A DNA stretch of 39,275 bases from Rubrivivax sp. GTDB taxonomy: Bacteria > Pseudomonadota > Gammaproteobacteria > Burkholderiales > Burkholderiaceae_C. The position numbers and the translations under genes were made by a program. Below the pieces are notes generated by a model. The model made no database searches and was not told the DNA's origin. It saw nothing but the letters and a program-made list of their open reading frames with translations. This document shows, piece by piece, positions 22,869 to 32,302 of this stretch. The stretch is from assembly GCA_022843905.1 (NCBI GenBank), contig JALHMT010000050.1, forward strand, positions 1 to 39,275. The letters are read 5' to 3'. Position 1 is the stretch's first letter; every line of letters starts with the position of its first letter.

Positions 22869-25442
22869 ATGAGCCCTGTGCGCCCGATGCTGCCTCCCTC
22901 CGCCGCGCCGTTGCCGAACGCCCGGCGCTTGTTCGGCATCTGGTGGCGCCGCCAATCCCCCGCCCGGCAGGACCGCTTCGCGACGCTGGCGCCCCTGTTC
23001 TCGGTGTTGCTGTTCCTGGCAGCCATCATTTCGGCCTTCTGGTACTTGCGCAACGAGGAATTCGAGCGCGAGACGGAATCGGTCAAGCGTGATACGGAGA
23101 TCACGCAGCAGCAGATCGGGCTGCGACTGCTGGAGAACCAGGAAGCCTCGATCCGCCTGGCGCGTGAACTGATCGCCCGAGACCCCAATCGGGCGGACTT
23201 CACCACGCTGGCCGCCACCTTCGGCCGGGAAAGGCCCGAGATCACCCAGGTCAGCTGGATCAATCTGCGCAAGTCGGCCAGGACGGAACAGGTCACCTCG
23301 TGGACCTACTCCGAGACCGACGCGACCGCCAACCTGCCGCAGGCCAGGCGCGAGCCCCCGACGGCCTCGGACCTGGCGTTCCGCGCCGCCCGCGAGAACA
23401 AGGCCCCTGTCTACTCGCGCGCCTTCAAGGACGTCTACGGGCTGCCTGTGTTCCAGATGCACGTACCGCTGCTGGAGCGCAATGGGTTCATCGGCGCGCT
23501 GATCGTCGAGTATTCGGTCGACGCACTGGTCCGCTTCTACGTGCCCACCGACGTTTCGCGGCGACACATGGTCGCCGTCGTCGATGCCCAGGGGCAGGTG
23601 CTGTCGAGCACCGTCACCACCACACCCGGCCCCGAAACCCGCCGGGCGCCCATCGTCAGCGAATCGCCGCTCACGCCGGCGCTCAACGGGCTGACTCTTC
23701 GCGCACAGGGCTATCGCACGTCGATCGGTCTGATCAGCAACACGCTGTTCTGGATGGTGGTGGCTCTGTCGGTGCTGACCGTCTGGATGCTGCTGGGCAC
23801 GCTGCGCCACGTGCGCCGACGGGCCCAGATCCAGGCCGCACTGGTGCAGGAAACCAACTTTCGTCGGGCGATGGAGAACTCCATGCCCACCGGCATGCGC
23901 GCCATGGACCTGGAAGGCCGCATGACCTACGTGAACGCCGCCTTCTGTCAGATGACGGGCTTCAACGACACCGAACTCGTCGGCCGCCTGCCGCCGTTCC
24001 CCTATTGGCCCGGCGACCGCATCGAAGAGAACTCACGCCTGCTGCAGCAGGAACTGCTGGGACGCAGCCCCTCGGGCGGCATCGAGGTCAAGGTCATGCG
24101 CAAGGACGGCTCGGTGTTCGATGCACGCATGTACGTGTCGCCGCTGATCGACCCCAAAGGTCAGCAGACCGGCTGGATGACCAGTATGACCAACATCACC
24201 GAGGCCAAGCGCATCCGCGACCAGCTCTCGGCATCGCACGAGCGCTTCACCACCGTGCTCGAAGGCCTGGAAGCCGCCGTGTCGGTGCTGTCGGTGCACC
24301 AGGGCGAACTGCTGTTCGCCAACCGCTCCTACCGCTTGTGGTTCGGCGGCGACGCGCGCGGGCACAGCCAGCTGGCCGAAGGAGCGCTGCCGGGCCAGTT
24401 CGTGCCGGAAGATGCCGACGAGGAAGTCGACAACCTCTCGGGGCTGCCGACGCAGGAACTCACCGAAGGGGGCACCAGCCCGCGCGAGGTGTTCGTCGAT
24501 TCCCTGCAGAAGTGGTTCGATGTGCGCGCGCGCTACCTGCAGTGGACCGACGGCCGGCTGGCGCAGATGATCATCGCCACCGACATCACGGCCCGGCTGC
24601 GCGCCGAGGAACAGGCCGCGGCGCAGGCCGAGAAGGCGCAGGTCACGGCACGACTGGTGACCATGGGCGAGATGGCGTCTTCGGTGGCGCACGAGCTGAA
24701 CCAGCCGCTGACGGCCATCACCAACTACTGCAACGGCATGGTCTCGCGGGTGAAGGCCGCGACCATCGAGCAGGACGACCTCGTGGCGGCGTTGCAGAAG
24801 ACGGCGCGCCAGGCGGAGCGGGCCGGGCAGATCATCCACCGCATCCGCAACTTCGTGAAGCGCAGCGAGCCGCAGCGCCAGCCGGCACAGGCCCGCCAGA
24901 TCGTCGAGGACGCCGTGGAACTGGCAGGCATCGAACTGCGCCGCCGCAATGTCGCCATCCACACCTACGTCGCACAGCGGCTGCCGACGCTGATGGTCGA
25001 TCCCATCCTCATCGAACAGGTGGTGCTCAACCTGCTGAAGAACGCCGCAGAAGCGATCGACAACGCTCAGCTTCCGGCCGCGCGTCGCCATATCGAGCTT
25101 CGCGTGGTGCCGCGCCATACGCCGGAGGAAGGCGGCGTCATCGAGTTCAGCGTCACCGACATGGGGCCGGGCCTGAAGGAGGAGGTCATCGCTCGCCTCT
25201 ATGAGGCCTTCTTCTCGACCAAGGTCGAAGGCCTGGGCATCGGCCTCAGCCTGTGCCGGTCCATCGTCGAGTCGCATCGGGGCCGGATGAGGGGACAGAA
25301 CATCTACAATGGCGCCTCCGTCGTCGGATGCCGGTTCTCGTTCACACTGCCGGTCGACTCGTCCGTCAAGGGCGACCCGCCAGCGTCACCGGCCGATGCC
25401 GTTCCCGAAGTCCCACCGCACCCCACCGTCACCTCCTCATGA
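22869..25442 (+). CDS. PAS-domain sensor histidine kinase, DctS/FixL type
   Basis: Inner-membrane sensor kinase of 857 residues. A basic N-terminus is followed by a membrane helix (about 38-60), a periplasmic sensor region of about 225 residues, a second helix (about 287-310), two PAS domains (about 330-450 and 455-575), a HisKA domain with the phospho-accepting H608 in SSVAHELNQPL, and an ATPase domain with LNLLKNAAEA, DMGPGL and GLGIGLSLCRSIV. The layout resembles DctS of Rhodobacter, a C4-dicarboxylate sensor, but the ligand here cannot be read. Its stop overlaps the start of a FixJ-type regulator (ATGA). It is transcribed divergently from aceE. A later Met at codon 7 is an alternative start. 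Confidence 0.93.
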   Translation: MSPVRPMLPPSAAPLPNARRLFGIWWRRQSPARQDRFATLAPLFSVLLFLAAIISAFWYLRNEEFERETESVKRDTEITQQQIGLRLLENQEASIRLARELIARDPNRADFTTLAATFGRERPEITQVSWINLRKSARTEQVTSWTYSETDATANLPQARREPPTASDLAFRAARENKAPVYSRAFKDVYGLPVFQMHVPLLERNGFIGALIVEYSVDALVRFYVPTDVSRRHMVAVVDAQGQVLSSTVTTTPGPETRRAPIVSESPLTPALNGLTLRAQGYRTSIGLISNTLFWMVVALSVLTVWMLLGTLRHVRRRAQIQAALVQETNFRRAMENSMPTGMRAMDLEGRMTYVNAAFCQMTGFNDTELVGRLPPFPYWPGDRIEENSRLLQQELLGRSPSGGIEVKVMRKDGSVFDARMYVSPLIDPKGQQTGWMTSMTNITEAKRIRDQLSASHERFTTVLEGLEAAVSVLSVHQGELLFANRSYRLWFGGDARGHSQLAEGALPGQFVPEDADEEVDNLSGLPTQELTEGGTSPREVFVDSLQKWFDVRARYLQWTDGRLAQMIIATDITARLRAEEQAAAQAEKAQVTARLVTMGEMASSVAHELNQPLTAITNYCNGMVSRVKAATIEQDDLVAALQKTARQAERAGQIIHRIRNFVKRSEPQRQPAQARQIVEDAVELAGIELRRRNVAIHTYVAQRLPTLMVDPILIEQVVLNLLKNAAEAIDNAQLPAARRHIELRVVPRHTPEEGGVIEFSVTDMGPGLKEEVIARLYEAFFSTKVEGLGIGLSLCRSIVESHRGRMRGQNIYNGASVVGCRFSFTLPVDSSVKGDPPASPADAVPEVPPHPTVTSS

Positions 25443-26062
25443 GTCTGATTCCCAAGAAGGGCACGGTCTATGTCGTCGATGACGATGAAGCCGTCCGTGA
25501 TTCGCTCCAGTGGCTGCTCGAAGGCAAGGACTACCGGGTCAAGTGCTTCGACTCCGCCGAGTCGTTCCTGTCACGCTTCGACCCGCGGGAGGTGGCCTGC
25601 CTGATTGCCGACATCCGCATGGACGGGATGAGCGGCCTCGAACTTCAGGACCGGCTGCTCGAACGCCGCAGCCCGCTGCCGGTGGTCTTCATCACCGGTC
25701 ATGGCGACGTGCCGATGGCCGTCACGACGATGAAGAAGGGCGCGATGGACTTCATCGAGAAGCCCTTCAAGGAAGAAGAGCTGCTGGGCCTGGTCGAGCG
25801 CATGCTCGAACAGGCGCGCGCCGCCTTCAGCCAGCACCAGGAACAGGCCAGCCGCGATGCCCTGCTGTCGCGCCTGACCACGCGGGAGGCGCAGGTGCTC
25901 GAACGCATCGTCGCCGGTCGCCTGAACAAGCAGATCGCGGACGATCTGGGCATCAGCATCAAGACGGTCGAGGCGCACCGCGCCAACATCATGGAGAAGC
26001 TCAACGCCAACACGGTGGCCGACCTTCTGAAGATCGCGCTGGGAGCGCAGAGCAAGGCCTGA
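25439..26062 (+). CDS. FixJ/DctR-type response regulator
   Basis: A 207-residue DNA-binding regulator paired with the preceding kinase. The receiver domain has the acidic pair D14-D16 region (VVDDDEAV), phospho-acceptor D58 in LIADIRM, T86 in FITGHGD and K108 in FIEKPF. A linker leads to a LuxR-type helix-turn-helix at about 142-200 with LTTREAQVLE and KTVEAHRANIMEKL. The ATG overlaps the kinase stop by four bases. Target promoters are unknown; the divergent aceE operon is the closest candidate by position. Confidence 0.95.
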   Translation: MSLIPKKGTVYVVDDDEAVRDSLQWLLEGKDYRVKCFDSAESFLSRFDPREVACLIADIRMDGMSGLELQDRLLERRSPLPVVFITGHGDVPMAVTTMKKGAMDFIEKPFKEEELLGLVERMLEQARAAFSQHQEQASRDALLSRLTTREAQVLERIVAGRLNKQIADDLGISIKTVEAHRANIMEKLNANTVADLLKIALGAQSKA

Positions 26063-26079
26063 CGGCCTGGACAGTTGCC

Positions 26080-26101
26080 AAGGCCGCTGCGAAGCGGCCT
26101 T
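26080..26101 (+). terminator. Hairpin between the response regulator gene and folD
   Basis: AAGGCCGC and GCGGCCTT form a perfect 8-bp stem with a TGCGAA loop, 18 nt after the regulator stop. Only a weak T-rich tail follows, so it may attenuate rather than stop transcription into folD. Confidence 0.5.
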
Positions 26102-26119
26102 CGTCTATTGGGGAGGCCC

Positions 26120-26983
26120 ATGACGGCCAAGATCATCGATGGCACTGCCCTGTCGAGGCAGATCAGAAGCACGGTCGCACAGCGCGCGCAGCGCCTGGCC
26201 GACAAGGGGCGACGCCCCGGCCTGGCCGTGGTGCTGGTGGGCGACGACCCGGCCAGCGCCGTGTACGTGCGCAACAAGGTGAAGGCCTGTGAGGAGCACG
26301 GGCTGCACTCGGTGCTGGAGCGCTACGCTGCCGACCTGCCCGAAGCGGCACTGCTCGAGCGCATCGCCGCGTTGAACGCGGACCCGGCGATCCATGGCAT
26401 CCTGGTGCAGATGCCGCTGCCGCGGCACATCGACTCGCAGAAGGTCATCGCGGCCATCCACACCAGCAAGGACGTCGACGGCTACTCGGTGCTGTCCGCC
26501 GGGGAGCTGCTGGCGGGCCTGCCCGGTCTGCGCCCTTGCACACCCTTCGGCTGCATGAAGCTGATCGAGAGCACCGGCGAGGCGATCCGAGGCAAGCATG
26601 CCGTGGTCATCGGCCGCAGCAACACCGTCGGCAAGCCCATGGCGCTGATGCTGCTGCAGTCCCATGCCACCGTCACGGTGTGCCACAGCGCGACGCCCGA
26701 TCTCGGCCTGCACACCCGCATGGCAGACATCCTGGTGGCGGCCGCCGGGCGACGCAACACGGTGACGGCCGACATGGTCAAGCCGGGCGCCATCGTCATC
26801 GACGTCGGCATCAACCGCGACGAGGCCGGCAAGCTCTGCGGCGACGTCGACTTCGAAGCCGTGCGTGAGGTCGCAGGCTGGATCAGCCCCGTACCCGGCG
26901 GGGTTGGCCCCATGACCATCACCATGCTGCTCGTGAACACGCTGGACGCCGCCGAGTCCATCATTCCAGGAACCACCGCATGA
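26120..26983 (+). CDS. folD: Bifunctional methylenetetrahydrofolate dehydrogenase/cyclohydrolase
   Basis: Interconverts 5,10-methylene- and 10-formyl-tetrahydrofolate, supplying one-carbon units for purines and formyl-Met. The 287-residue protein has the catalytic Y49-x3-K53 pair (SAVYVRNKVKACEE), VQMPLP, the NADP-binding VIGRSNTVGKP and the C-terminal PVPGGVGPMT signature. GGGGAGG directly precedes the ATG at 26120. Its stop overlaps the start of the oligopeptidase gene (ATGA), indicating coupled translation. Confidence 0.97.
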   Translation: MTAKIIDGTALSRQIRSTVAQRAQRLADKGRRPGLAVVLVGDDPASAVYVRNKVKACEEHGLHSVLERYAADLPEAALLERIAALNADPAIHGILVQMPLPRHIDSQKVIAAIHTSKDVDGYSVLSAGELLAGLPGLRPCTPFGCMKLIESTGEAIRGKHAVVIGRSNTVGKPMALMLLQSHATVTVCHSATPDLGLHTRMADILVAAAGRRNTVTADMVKPGAIVIDVGINRDEAGKLCGDVDFEAVREVAGWISPVPGGVGPMTITMLLVNTLDAAESIIPGTTA

Positions 26984-29004
26984 GCGACAACCCGCTGCTC
27001 GACCCGGGCGCCCTTCCCGCGTTCTCCGACGTGCGGCCGGAGCACGTCAGTCCGGCCATCGAATCTCTGCTGGCCGATGCCGATGCGGCGCTCGAGCGGG
27101 CCGTGACCGACGTCGTTCCCGCTGACTACGCCGCGCTGTCCACGGCGCTGGACGTGCCGGTGGAGCGCCTGCGTCGCGCCTGGTCGGTGGTCAACCACCT
27201 GCAGAGCGTGGCCGACACACCGCCGCTGCGCGCTGCCTACGCCGAGAACCTGCCGCGCGTCACCGACTTCATGACTCGCCTGGGGGCCGACGACAGGCTC
27301 TATGCCAAGTACAAGGCCGTGGCGCAAGGCCCCGGTGTGGCGTCGCTGTCGACGGACAGGCGGCAGGCGCTGGCGCATGCGCTGCGCGACTTCGTGCTGG
27401 GTGGTGCCGAACTGCAGGGGGCGGCGCGCGAACGTTTTGCCTGGATCCAGGAGCGCTGTGCCGAGCTCTCGCAGAAGTTCGGCGAACATGTGCTCGATGC
27501 CACCGACGGCTACGCCCTGTACGTCGAAGAAGCCGAACTGCGCGGCGTACCGCCCGACGTGGTCCAGGCCGCACGCGACCGAGCAGCCGCGGAAGGGCGC
27601 GCTGGATGCAAGCTGACCCTGCACGACCCCTGCTTCAGGCCCGTGCTTCAGTATGCCGATGACCGCGCACTGCGCGAACGCCTGTACGCGGCTCACGCCC
27701 GCCGCGCCAGCGAGTTCGGTCTGCCCGAGCTCGACAACACGCCCTTGATGCGTGAACTGGTGGCCCTGCGCCAGGAAGAAGCGGCCTTGCTGGGACATTC
27801 CAGCTACGCCCATTTGTCGCTGGTGCCCAAGATGGCGAAGGACCCCGAGCAGGTGCTGGGCTTCGTGCGCGATCTGGCCCGCCGTGCAAGACCGTTCGCC
27901 GAACGCGATCTGGCCGATCTGAAGGCCTTTGCCGCCCGTGAACTGGGCCTGAACGAACTGCAGGCCTGGGATCGCCCCTACGCCAGCGAAAAGCTCATGC
28001 AGTCGCGTTACGCCTTCAGCAGCAGCGAGGTCAAGCAGTACTTCACCGAGCCGCGGGTCCTGGAGGGCTTGTTCCGCCTGATCGAGACGCTGTTCGACGT
28101 GGCCATCCGGCCCGACCAGGCACCGACCTGGCACGACGACGTTCGCTTCTTCCGTGTCGAGCGCGCCGGGCAGCCGGTGGGGGCCTTCTACCTCGACCTG
28201 CACGCACGGCTGGGCAAGCATGCCGGCGCCTGGATGGACGACGCGCAATCGCGCTGGCTGCGTCCGGACACCCGGCAGCTGCAGCTGCCGATGGCGCACC
28301 TGGTCTGCAACTTCGCCCCGCCGGTGGGCGACCGCCCCGCCCTGCTGACCCACGACGACGTGATCACCTTGTTCCACGAGTTCGGTCACGGGCTGCACCA
28401 TATGCTGACGCAGGTCGATGAAGCCGCGGTGGCAGGCATCGCCGGGGTCGAATGGGACGCAGCCGAATTGCCCAGCCAGTTCATGGAGAACTTCTGCTGG
28501 GAGTGGGACGTCGTCAGGCGCTTGACGGCCCACGTCGACACCGGCGAAGCGCTGCCGCGCGAGTTGTTCGATCGCATGACCGCGGCGCGCAACTTCCAGA
28601 GCGGCCTGCAGATGCTTCGCCACTGCGAGTTCGCGTTGTTCGACATGCGGCTGCACGTGGAGCCCGGCGCCGGCGCCGACATCGCCGCCCTGGCCGATGC
28701 CGTGCGCCGCGAAGTGTCCATCGTGCAGATGCCGCCCTTCCTGCGCTATCCGAACTCGTTCTCGCACATCTTCGACGGCGGCTATGCGGCGGGGTACTAC
28801 GGCTACGCCTGGGCCGAGGTGCTGTCGGCCGACGCCTATTCGGCCTTCGAGGAAGCCGGCGTGTTCGATCCCGCCACCGGCCGCCGCTATAGGGAAAGCA
28901 TCCTGGAGACCGGGGGCAGCCGCACGGCGATGGAGAACTTCGTGGCCTTCCGCGGGCGTGAACCACGACTCGACGCCCTGCTGCGGCACCAAGGCATGTC
29001 TTGA
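26980..29004 (+). CDS. prlC: Oligopeptidase A (M3 zinc metallopeptidase)
   Basis: Cytosolic zinc peptidase that degrades short peptides, including cleaved signal peptides. The 674-residue protein has the HEFGH zinc motif with H466, E467 and H470, and the third ligand E496 in AELPSQFMENF, as in E. coli OpdA (680 residues). The ATG overlaps the folD stop by four bases and has AGGAA upstream. The C-terminal GGYAAGYYGYAWAE segment is also typical of the family. Confidence 0.96.
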   Translation: MSDNPLLDPGALPAFSDVRPEHVSPAIESLLADADAALERAVTDVVPADYAALSTALDVPVERLRRAWSVVNHLQSVADTPPLRAAYAENLPRVTDFMTRLGADDRLYAKYKAVAQGPGVASLSTDRRQALAHALRDFVLGGAELQGAARERFAWIQERCAELSQKFGEHVLDATDGYALYVEEAELRGVPPDVVQAARDRAAAEGRAGCKLTLHDPCFRPVLQYADDRALRERLYAAHARRASEFGLPELDNTPLMRELVALRQEEAALLGHSSYAHLSLVPKMAKDPEQVLGFVRDLARRARPFAERDLADLKAFAARELGLNELQAWDRPYASEKLMQSRYAFSSSEVKQYFTEPRVLEGLFRLIETLFDVAIRPDQAPTWHDDVRFFRVERAGQPVGAFYLDLHARLGKHAGAWMDDAQSRWLRPDTRQLQLPMAHLVCNFAPPVGDRPALLTHDDVITLFHEFGHGLHHMLTQVDEAAVAGIAGVEWDAAELPSQFMENFCWEWDVVRRLTAHVDTGEALPRELFDRMTAARNFQSGLQMLRHCEFALFDMRLHVEPGAGADIAALADAVRREVSIVQMPPFLRYPNSFSHIFDGGYAAGYYGYAWAEVLSADAYSAFEEAGVFDPATGRRYRESILETGGSRTAMENFVAFRGREPRLDALLRHQGMS

Positions 29005-29063
29005 GCGACGCCCCAAGCTGGGCTAGATTCGGGCATCGCCAGCCGGCGCCTGAACGCCCTGCC

Positions 29064-29690
29064 ATGAAACAGATGCGCCCTACCCGCCTGCTCTGTCCGG
29101 CCCTGCTGCTGCTGGCCGCCCTGGCGTCGATGCCCGCCCTGGGGCAGTACAAGGTGACCGCCCCCGACGGCAGCGTGACCTACACCGACCGCCCTTCCGT
29201 GCCGCCCACCCACAAGGTGCAACCCCTGGGCCGCGGCGGAACCCTCGTGCCGGAGGCCAGCAATCCTGCGCTGCCACCCGAGCTGCGAAGCGCGGTCTCG
29301 CGCTTTCCGGTCACGATCTACACCGCGCGCGACTGCCCGCCCTGCGACAGCGGCCGCCTGCTGCTGTCGCAGCGTGGCGTGCCCTACACCGAGCGCCTGG
29401 TGATCACGGAAGAAGACGTTCTGGCTCTGGAAAGGGCGGTCGGCTGGCGCACCGTGCCGACCATGGTGATCGGTTCGCAGACACTGCGCGGACTGGCCGC
29501 CGACGAGTGGTCGAGCTACATCGACCTGGCCGGGTACCCGAAGGAATCCAGATTGCCGCGCGGCTGGCAGCAGGCCGCCGCGACGCCCCTGACCACGCCG
29601 CCGGCCAACCCGGTGCCCACGCCAACGCAGCCGGCGGCCACGGCCGATCCCTTCGCGCAGCCGCGAGCGCCGGGGTCGATCAGGTTCTGA
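29064..29690 (+). CDS. Secreted DUF4124-glutaredoxin fusion protein
   Basis: The 208-residue product has a signal peptide (basic MKQMRPTR, hydrophobic core, probable cleavage after ALG at residue 27), a DUF4124 segment (QYKVTAPDGSVTYTDRP, about 28-44) and a glutaredoxin-like domain with C91-P-P-C94 and the cis-proline P132 in TVPTM. The tail from about 170 is proline- and threonine-rich. It probably acts as a periplasmic thiol-disulfide protein; partner unknown. The start at 29064 is chosen for the signal peptide; an in-frame TTG at 29001 gives an unlikely leader. A TAGATT hexamer (29024-29029) may be a -10. Its end overlaps the convergent MFS gene by 11 bp. Confidence 0.85.
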   Translation: MKQMRPTRLLCPALLLLAALASMPALGQYKVTAPDGSVTYTDRPSVPPTHKVQPLGRGGTLVPEASNPALPPELRSAVSRFPVTIYTARDCPPCDSGRLLLSQRGVPYTERLVITEEDVLALERAVGWRTVPTMVIGSQTLRGLAADEWSSYIDLAGYPKESRLPRGWQQAAATPLTTPPANPVPTPTQPAATADPFAQPRAPGSIRF

Positions 29691-30861
29691 CCGGGCTCAT
29701 CCGCGCCGCCACCCAAGAGCCGGCGCCTACGGCTCCTCCGACCATCCAGAAAAGCAGCGAAGCGCCGATCAGCGATCCCGCCAGGCCGAAGATCAGCGGC
29801 ATCAGCGTGCTGCTGGCATTGATGGCCATGGAGCGGAAGGCCAGCGCCTCGCCGTGACGGTTGTCCGGCGTCAGATGATGCAGCGTGGACATGATCATCG
29901 GCTGCACCGACCCCAGCGTCAGCCCCAGCAGCACGGCACACAGGGCCAGCAGCCAGGGGGCGGTGGCCAGCGGGTACATCGCGAACACGAGCCCGGTACC
30001 CAGCATCGCGCCGCGCACGACGCGGACTTCGTCGAGCCGGTGAGCGATCAGCGGAATGAACAGCCGCACGACGGTGACGGACAGGGTGAAGGTGCCGAGG
30101 ATCAACCCGATGGTGGTGGCGCTGTAGCCGCGTTCGTGGCCCAGGATGGGCACCGCAAAGCTGTGCACGTCCCAGCACATCGACAACAGCCAGTTGACGA
30201 TCAGCAGGCGCTTCATGCCCGGCACCTCGAGCAGGTCCCAGGCGGTGCGCCCCGCCACGACGGGGCGTGGCGCAGGCGGCGGCGCCTGCGGCACGAAACG
30301 CGCCGACCAGATCGTCGCCAGCGGCAGCAGCAACAGGGCAGCGAAGGCGACGTCGAAGCCGGCGGCATCGATCAGAAAGCCCGCCATCACCGGACCGACC
30401 ACGTTGGCGAAGGAAGGGGCCACGCCCAGCCAGCTGAAGATGCGCATGCGCTCGGTGTTGTCGCGTGCGGTGAGGCCGGCCGTGCGCTGGATCGTCAGCA
30501 TGCCCAGGTTGGCGCCGCTGCCGGTCAGCGTGGCAGCGGCGCACAGCAGGGCAAACTGTTGCCAGCCACCCACGAAGGTCGCCCCCACCGCCAGCATCAT
30601 GCCCAGGGCCGTGACCACCGCGGCCAGGCGCACCGGCTTGTGGTAGCCCAGCCGATCGGCCAGGCGCCCCGAGTACAGGGCCAGCAGCACCGGTGCAGCA
30701 GCGTAGAGTGCCAGCAGCACTCCGACCGACCACGCGCTGTAGCCTTCTCGCAGCGCCAGCAGCGGCGATGCCATGCGCAGGCCGGCCATGGCCGAATGCA
30801 GACCGAGCTGGCCGACGATGAGCGCGGTCAGCACCCGGCCCAGCGGGGGTGGAGGCGGCAT
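29680..30861 (-). CDS. Major facilitator superfamily transporter
   Basis: A 393-residue inner-membrane protein with about 12 hydrophobic helices. The cytoplasmic loop between helices 2 and 3 has the MFS signature SGRLADRLGYHK. There is no substrate-specific motif that I recognise; it resembles drug-efflux type MFS proteins. The ATG at 30861 gives a short proline-rich N-terminus and starts 22 nt after rmuC; an upstream in-frame Met would overlap rmuC. It is likely co-transcribed with rmuC. Confidence 0.9.
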   Translation of the reverse strand: MPPPPPLGRVLTALIVGQLGLHSAMAGLRMASPLLALREGYSAWSVGVLLALYAAAPVLLALYSGRLADRLGYHKPVRLAAVVTALGMMLAVGATFVGGWQQFALLCAAATLTGSGANLGMLTIQRTAGLTARDNTERMRIFSWLGVAPSFANVVGPVMAGFLIDAAGFDVAFAALLLLPLATIWSARFVPQAPPPAPRPVVAGRTAWDLLEVPGMKRLLIVNWLLSMCWDVHSFAVPILGHERGYSATTIGLILGTFTLSVTVVRLFIPLIAHRLDEVRVVRGAMLGTGLVFAMYPLATAPWLLALCAVLLGLTLGSVQPMIMSTLHHLTPDNRHGEALAFRSMAINASSTLMPLIFGLAGSLIGASLLFWMVGGAVGAGSWVAARMSPVRT

Positions 30862-30883
30862 CGGAAGACCAGCCTGCGGCGTG

Positions 30884-32290
30884 TCAGTCGACAGGGTCGC
30901 TCTCCTCGCTGGCCAGACCAGGCAGCAGCCGAGCAGCACGCGACTCGGGCAGGGCCTCGACCGACTTCAGCCGTCGCGTCATGACGTGGGTTCGTGTCTG
31001 CGCCTGATCGATGGTGTTCGTGGCCTCCTCGAGCTTCTTGCGCGTCCTGGCCAGCACCTCGCCGAACTTGCCGAACTCGGTCTTCACCGCACCCAGCACT
31101 TCCCACACTTCGGCCGATCGCTTCTCCAGCGCCAGTGTGCGAAAACCCATCTGCAGGCTGGTCAGCGTGGCCAGCAACGTGGTGGGGCCGGCCAGCATCA
31201 CCTTGTGCTCGCGCTGCAGGGTCTCCAGCAGGCCGGGTCGCCTCAGCGCTTCTGCATACAGGCCCTCGGTGGGCACGAAGAGGATGGCGAAATCGGTGGT
31301 ATGCGGCGGCGCGATGTATTTCTCGCGGATGGCCCGTGCCTCCAGGCGCAGCCGCGCTTCCATGGCCTTGGCCGCCGTCTCCATGCCGGGCGCGTCGGCA
31401 CGCTCGTGCGCGTCGAGCAGGCGTTCGTAGTCCTCGCGCGGGAACTTGGCGTCGATGGGCAGCCAAAGCGGCAGGCCATCATCGCGCTGGCCGGGCAGGC
31501 GCACGGCGAACTCTACGCGCTCCGTGCTGCCGGGCACGGTGGCCACGTTGGTGGCGTACTGCTCGGGCGTGAACACCTGCTCGAGCAGGCCGGCGAGCTG
31601 CACCTCGCCGAAGATGCCGCGGGTCTTCACGTTGCTCAGCACCCGGTTCAGCGAGCCGACGTCGCGCGCCAGCACCTGCATCTCTCCCAGGCCCTTGTGA
31701 ACCTGGTCCAAGCGCTCGGCCACCTGTCGGAAGCTCTCGCCCAGGCGCAGCTCCAGCGTGGCGTGCAGCTTCTCGTCGACCGTGGCGCGCATCTGCTCGA
31801 GCTTCTTCTCGTTGCCCTCCTGCAGCGCTGCCAGCCGCGCCTCGACGGCCTGGCGCACTTCGGCCAGACGCTGGTCGTTGCCGGCGGACAGCGCGCGCAG
31901 CTGCTCGGCGATGCCTTCGCCGAAATGCCGCAGTGCCAGGTCCTGAGCCTCGCGTGAAGCCTGCGACTGCGCCGCCGCTGCCTGCGTGGCCTGGGCCAGG
32001 GCCCCGCTCAGCATCTGCTGCGTGGCGGACAGCTGACCACGGAAGGAGTCGATCTGCTCGTTCTGCGTGCGCGCGACATCACCGCTCTGCGTCAGCAGCA
32101 TCTGCTGGAAGGTGGCGAGATCGCCACGCGCGGCCTGCGCCTGCCGACCCAACTCGTCACGCAGTTCGCGTCCGAGACGATCGACGTGCGGGGCGGCGGT
32201 GTCGGCCGACCGGCGCAGCGCCAGCCACAAAAGCAACAGCAGATTCAGCGCGAGCAGCGAGAGAGAAGTCCACCCAAACCATTCCGGCAT
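30884..32290 (-). CDS. rmuC: DNA recombination protein RmuC
   Basis: Family implicated in limiting recombination at inverted repeats; predicted nuclease fold. The 468-residue protein starts with a membrane-anchor helix (about 6-25), then a long coiled coil rich in Gln, Ala and Glu (about 40-205), and the RmuC domain from NVKTRGIFGEVQL through WLPIDAKFPREDY and FAILFVPTEGLYAEAL to FGKFGEVLARTRKKLEEA. This is the usual family architecture and length. It begins 12 nt after the dehydrogenase stop, with a -10-like hexamer between them. Confidence 0.96.
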   Translation of the reverse strand: MPEWFGWTSLSLLALNLLLLLWLALRRSADTAAPHVDRLGRELRDELGRQAQAARGDLATFQQMLLTQSGDVARTQNEQIDSFRGQLSATQQMLSGALAQATQAAAAQSQASREAQDLALRHFGEGIAEQLRALSAGNDQRLAEVRQAVEARLAALQEGNEKKLEQMRATVDEKLHATLELRLGESFRQVAERLDQVHKGLGEMQVLARDVGSLNRVLSNVKTRGIFGEVQLAGLLEQVFTPEQYATNVATVPGSTERVEFAVRLPGQRDDGLPLWLPIDAKFPREDYERLLDAHERADAPGMETAAKAMEARLRLEARAIREKYIAPPHTTDFAILFVPTEGLYAEALRRPGLLETLQREHKVMLAGPTTLLATLTSLQMGFRTLALEKRSAEVWEVLGAVKTEFGKFGEVLARTRKKLEEATNTIDQAQTRTHVMTRRLKSVEALPESRAARLLPGLASEESDPVD

Positions 32291-32296
32291 GACAGG

Positions 32297-32302
32297 ATTG
32301 TG
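32297..32302 (-). promoter_or_regulatory. -10-like hexamer 6 nt before rmuC
   Basis: CACAAT on the minus strand is followed by six bases and the rmuC ATG at 32290. The hexamer directly follows the stop codon of the upstream gene, so this would be an internal promoter giving a leaderless rmuC transcript. Confidence 0.3.

Noticed and set aside
26482..29016. 844-codon minus-strand open frame
   Set aside because: Antisense to folD and prlC, both of which show full catalytic motifs in the plus-strand frames.
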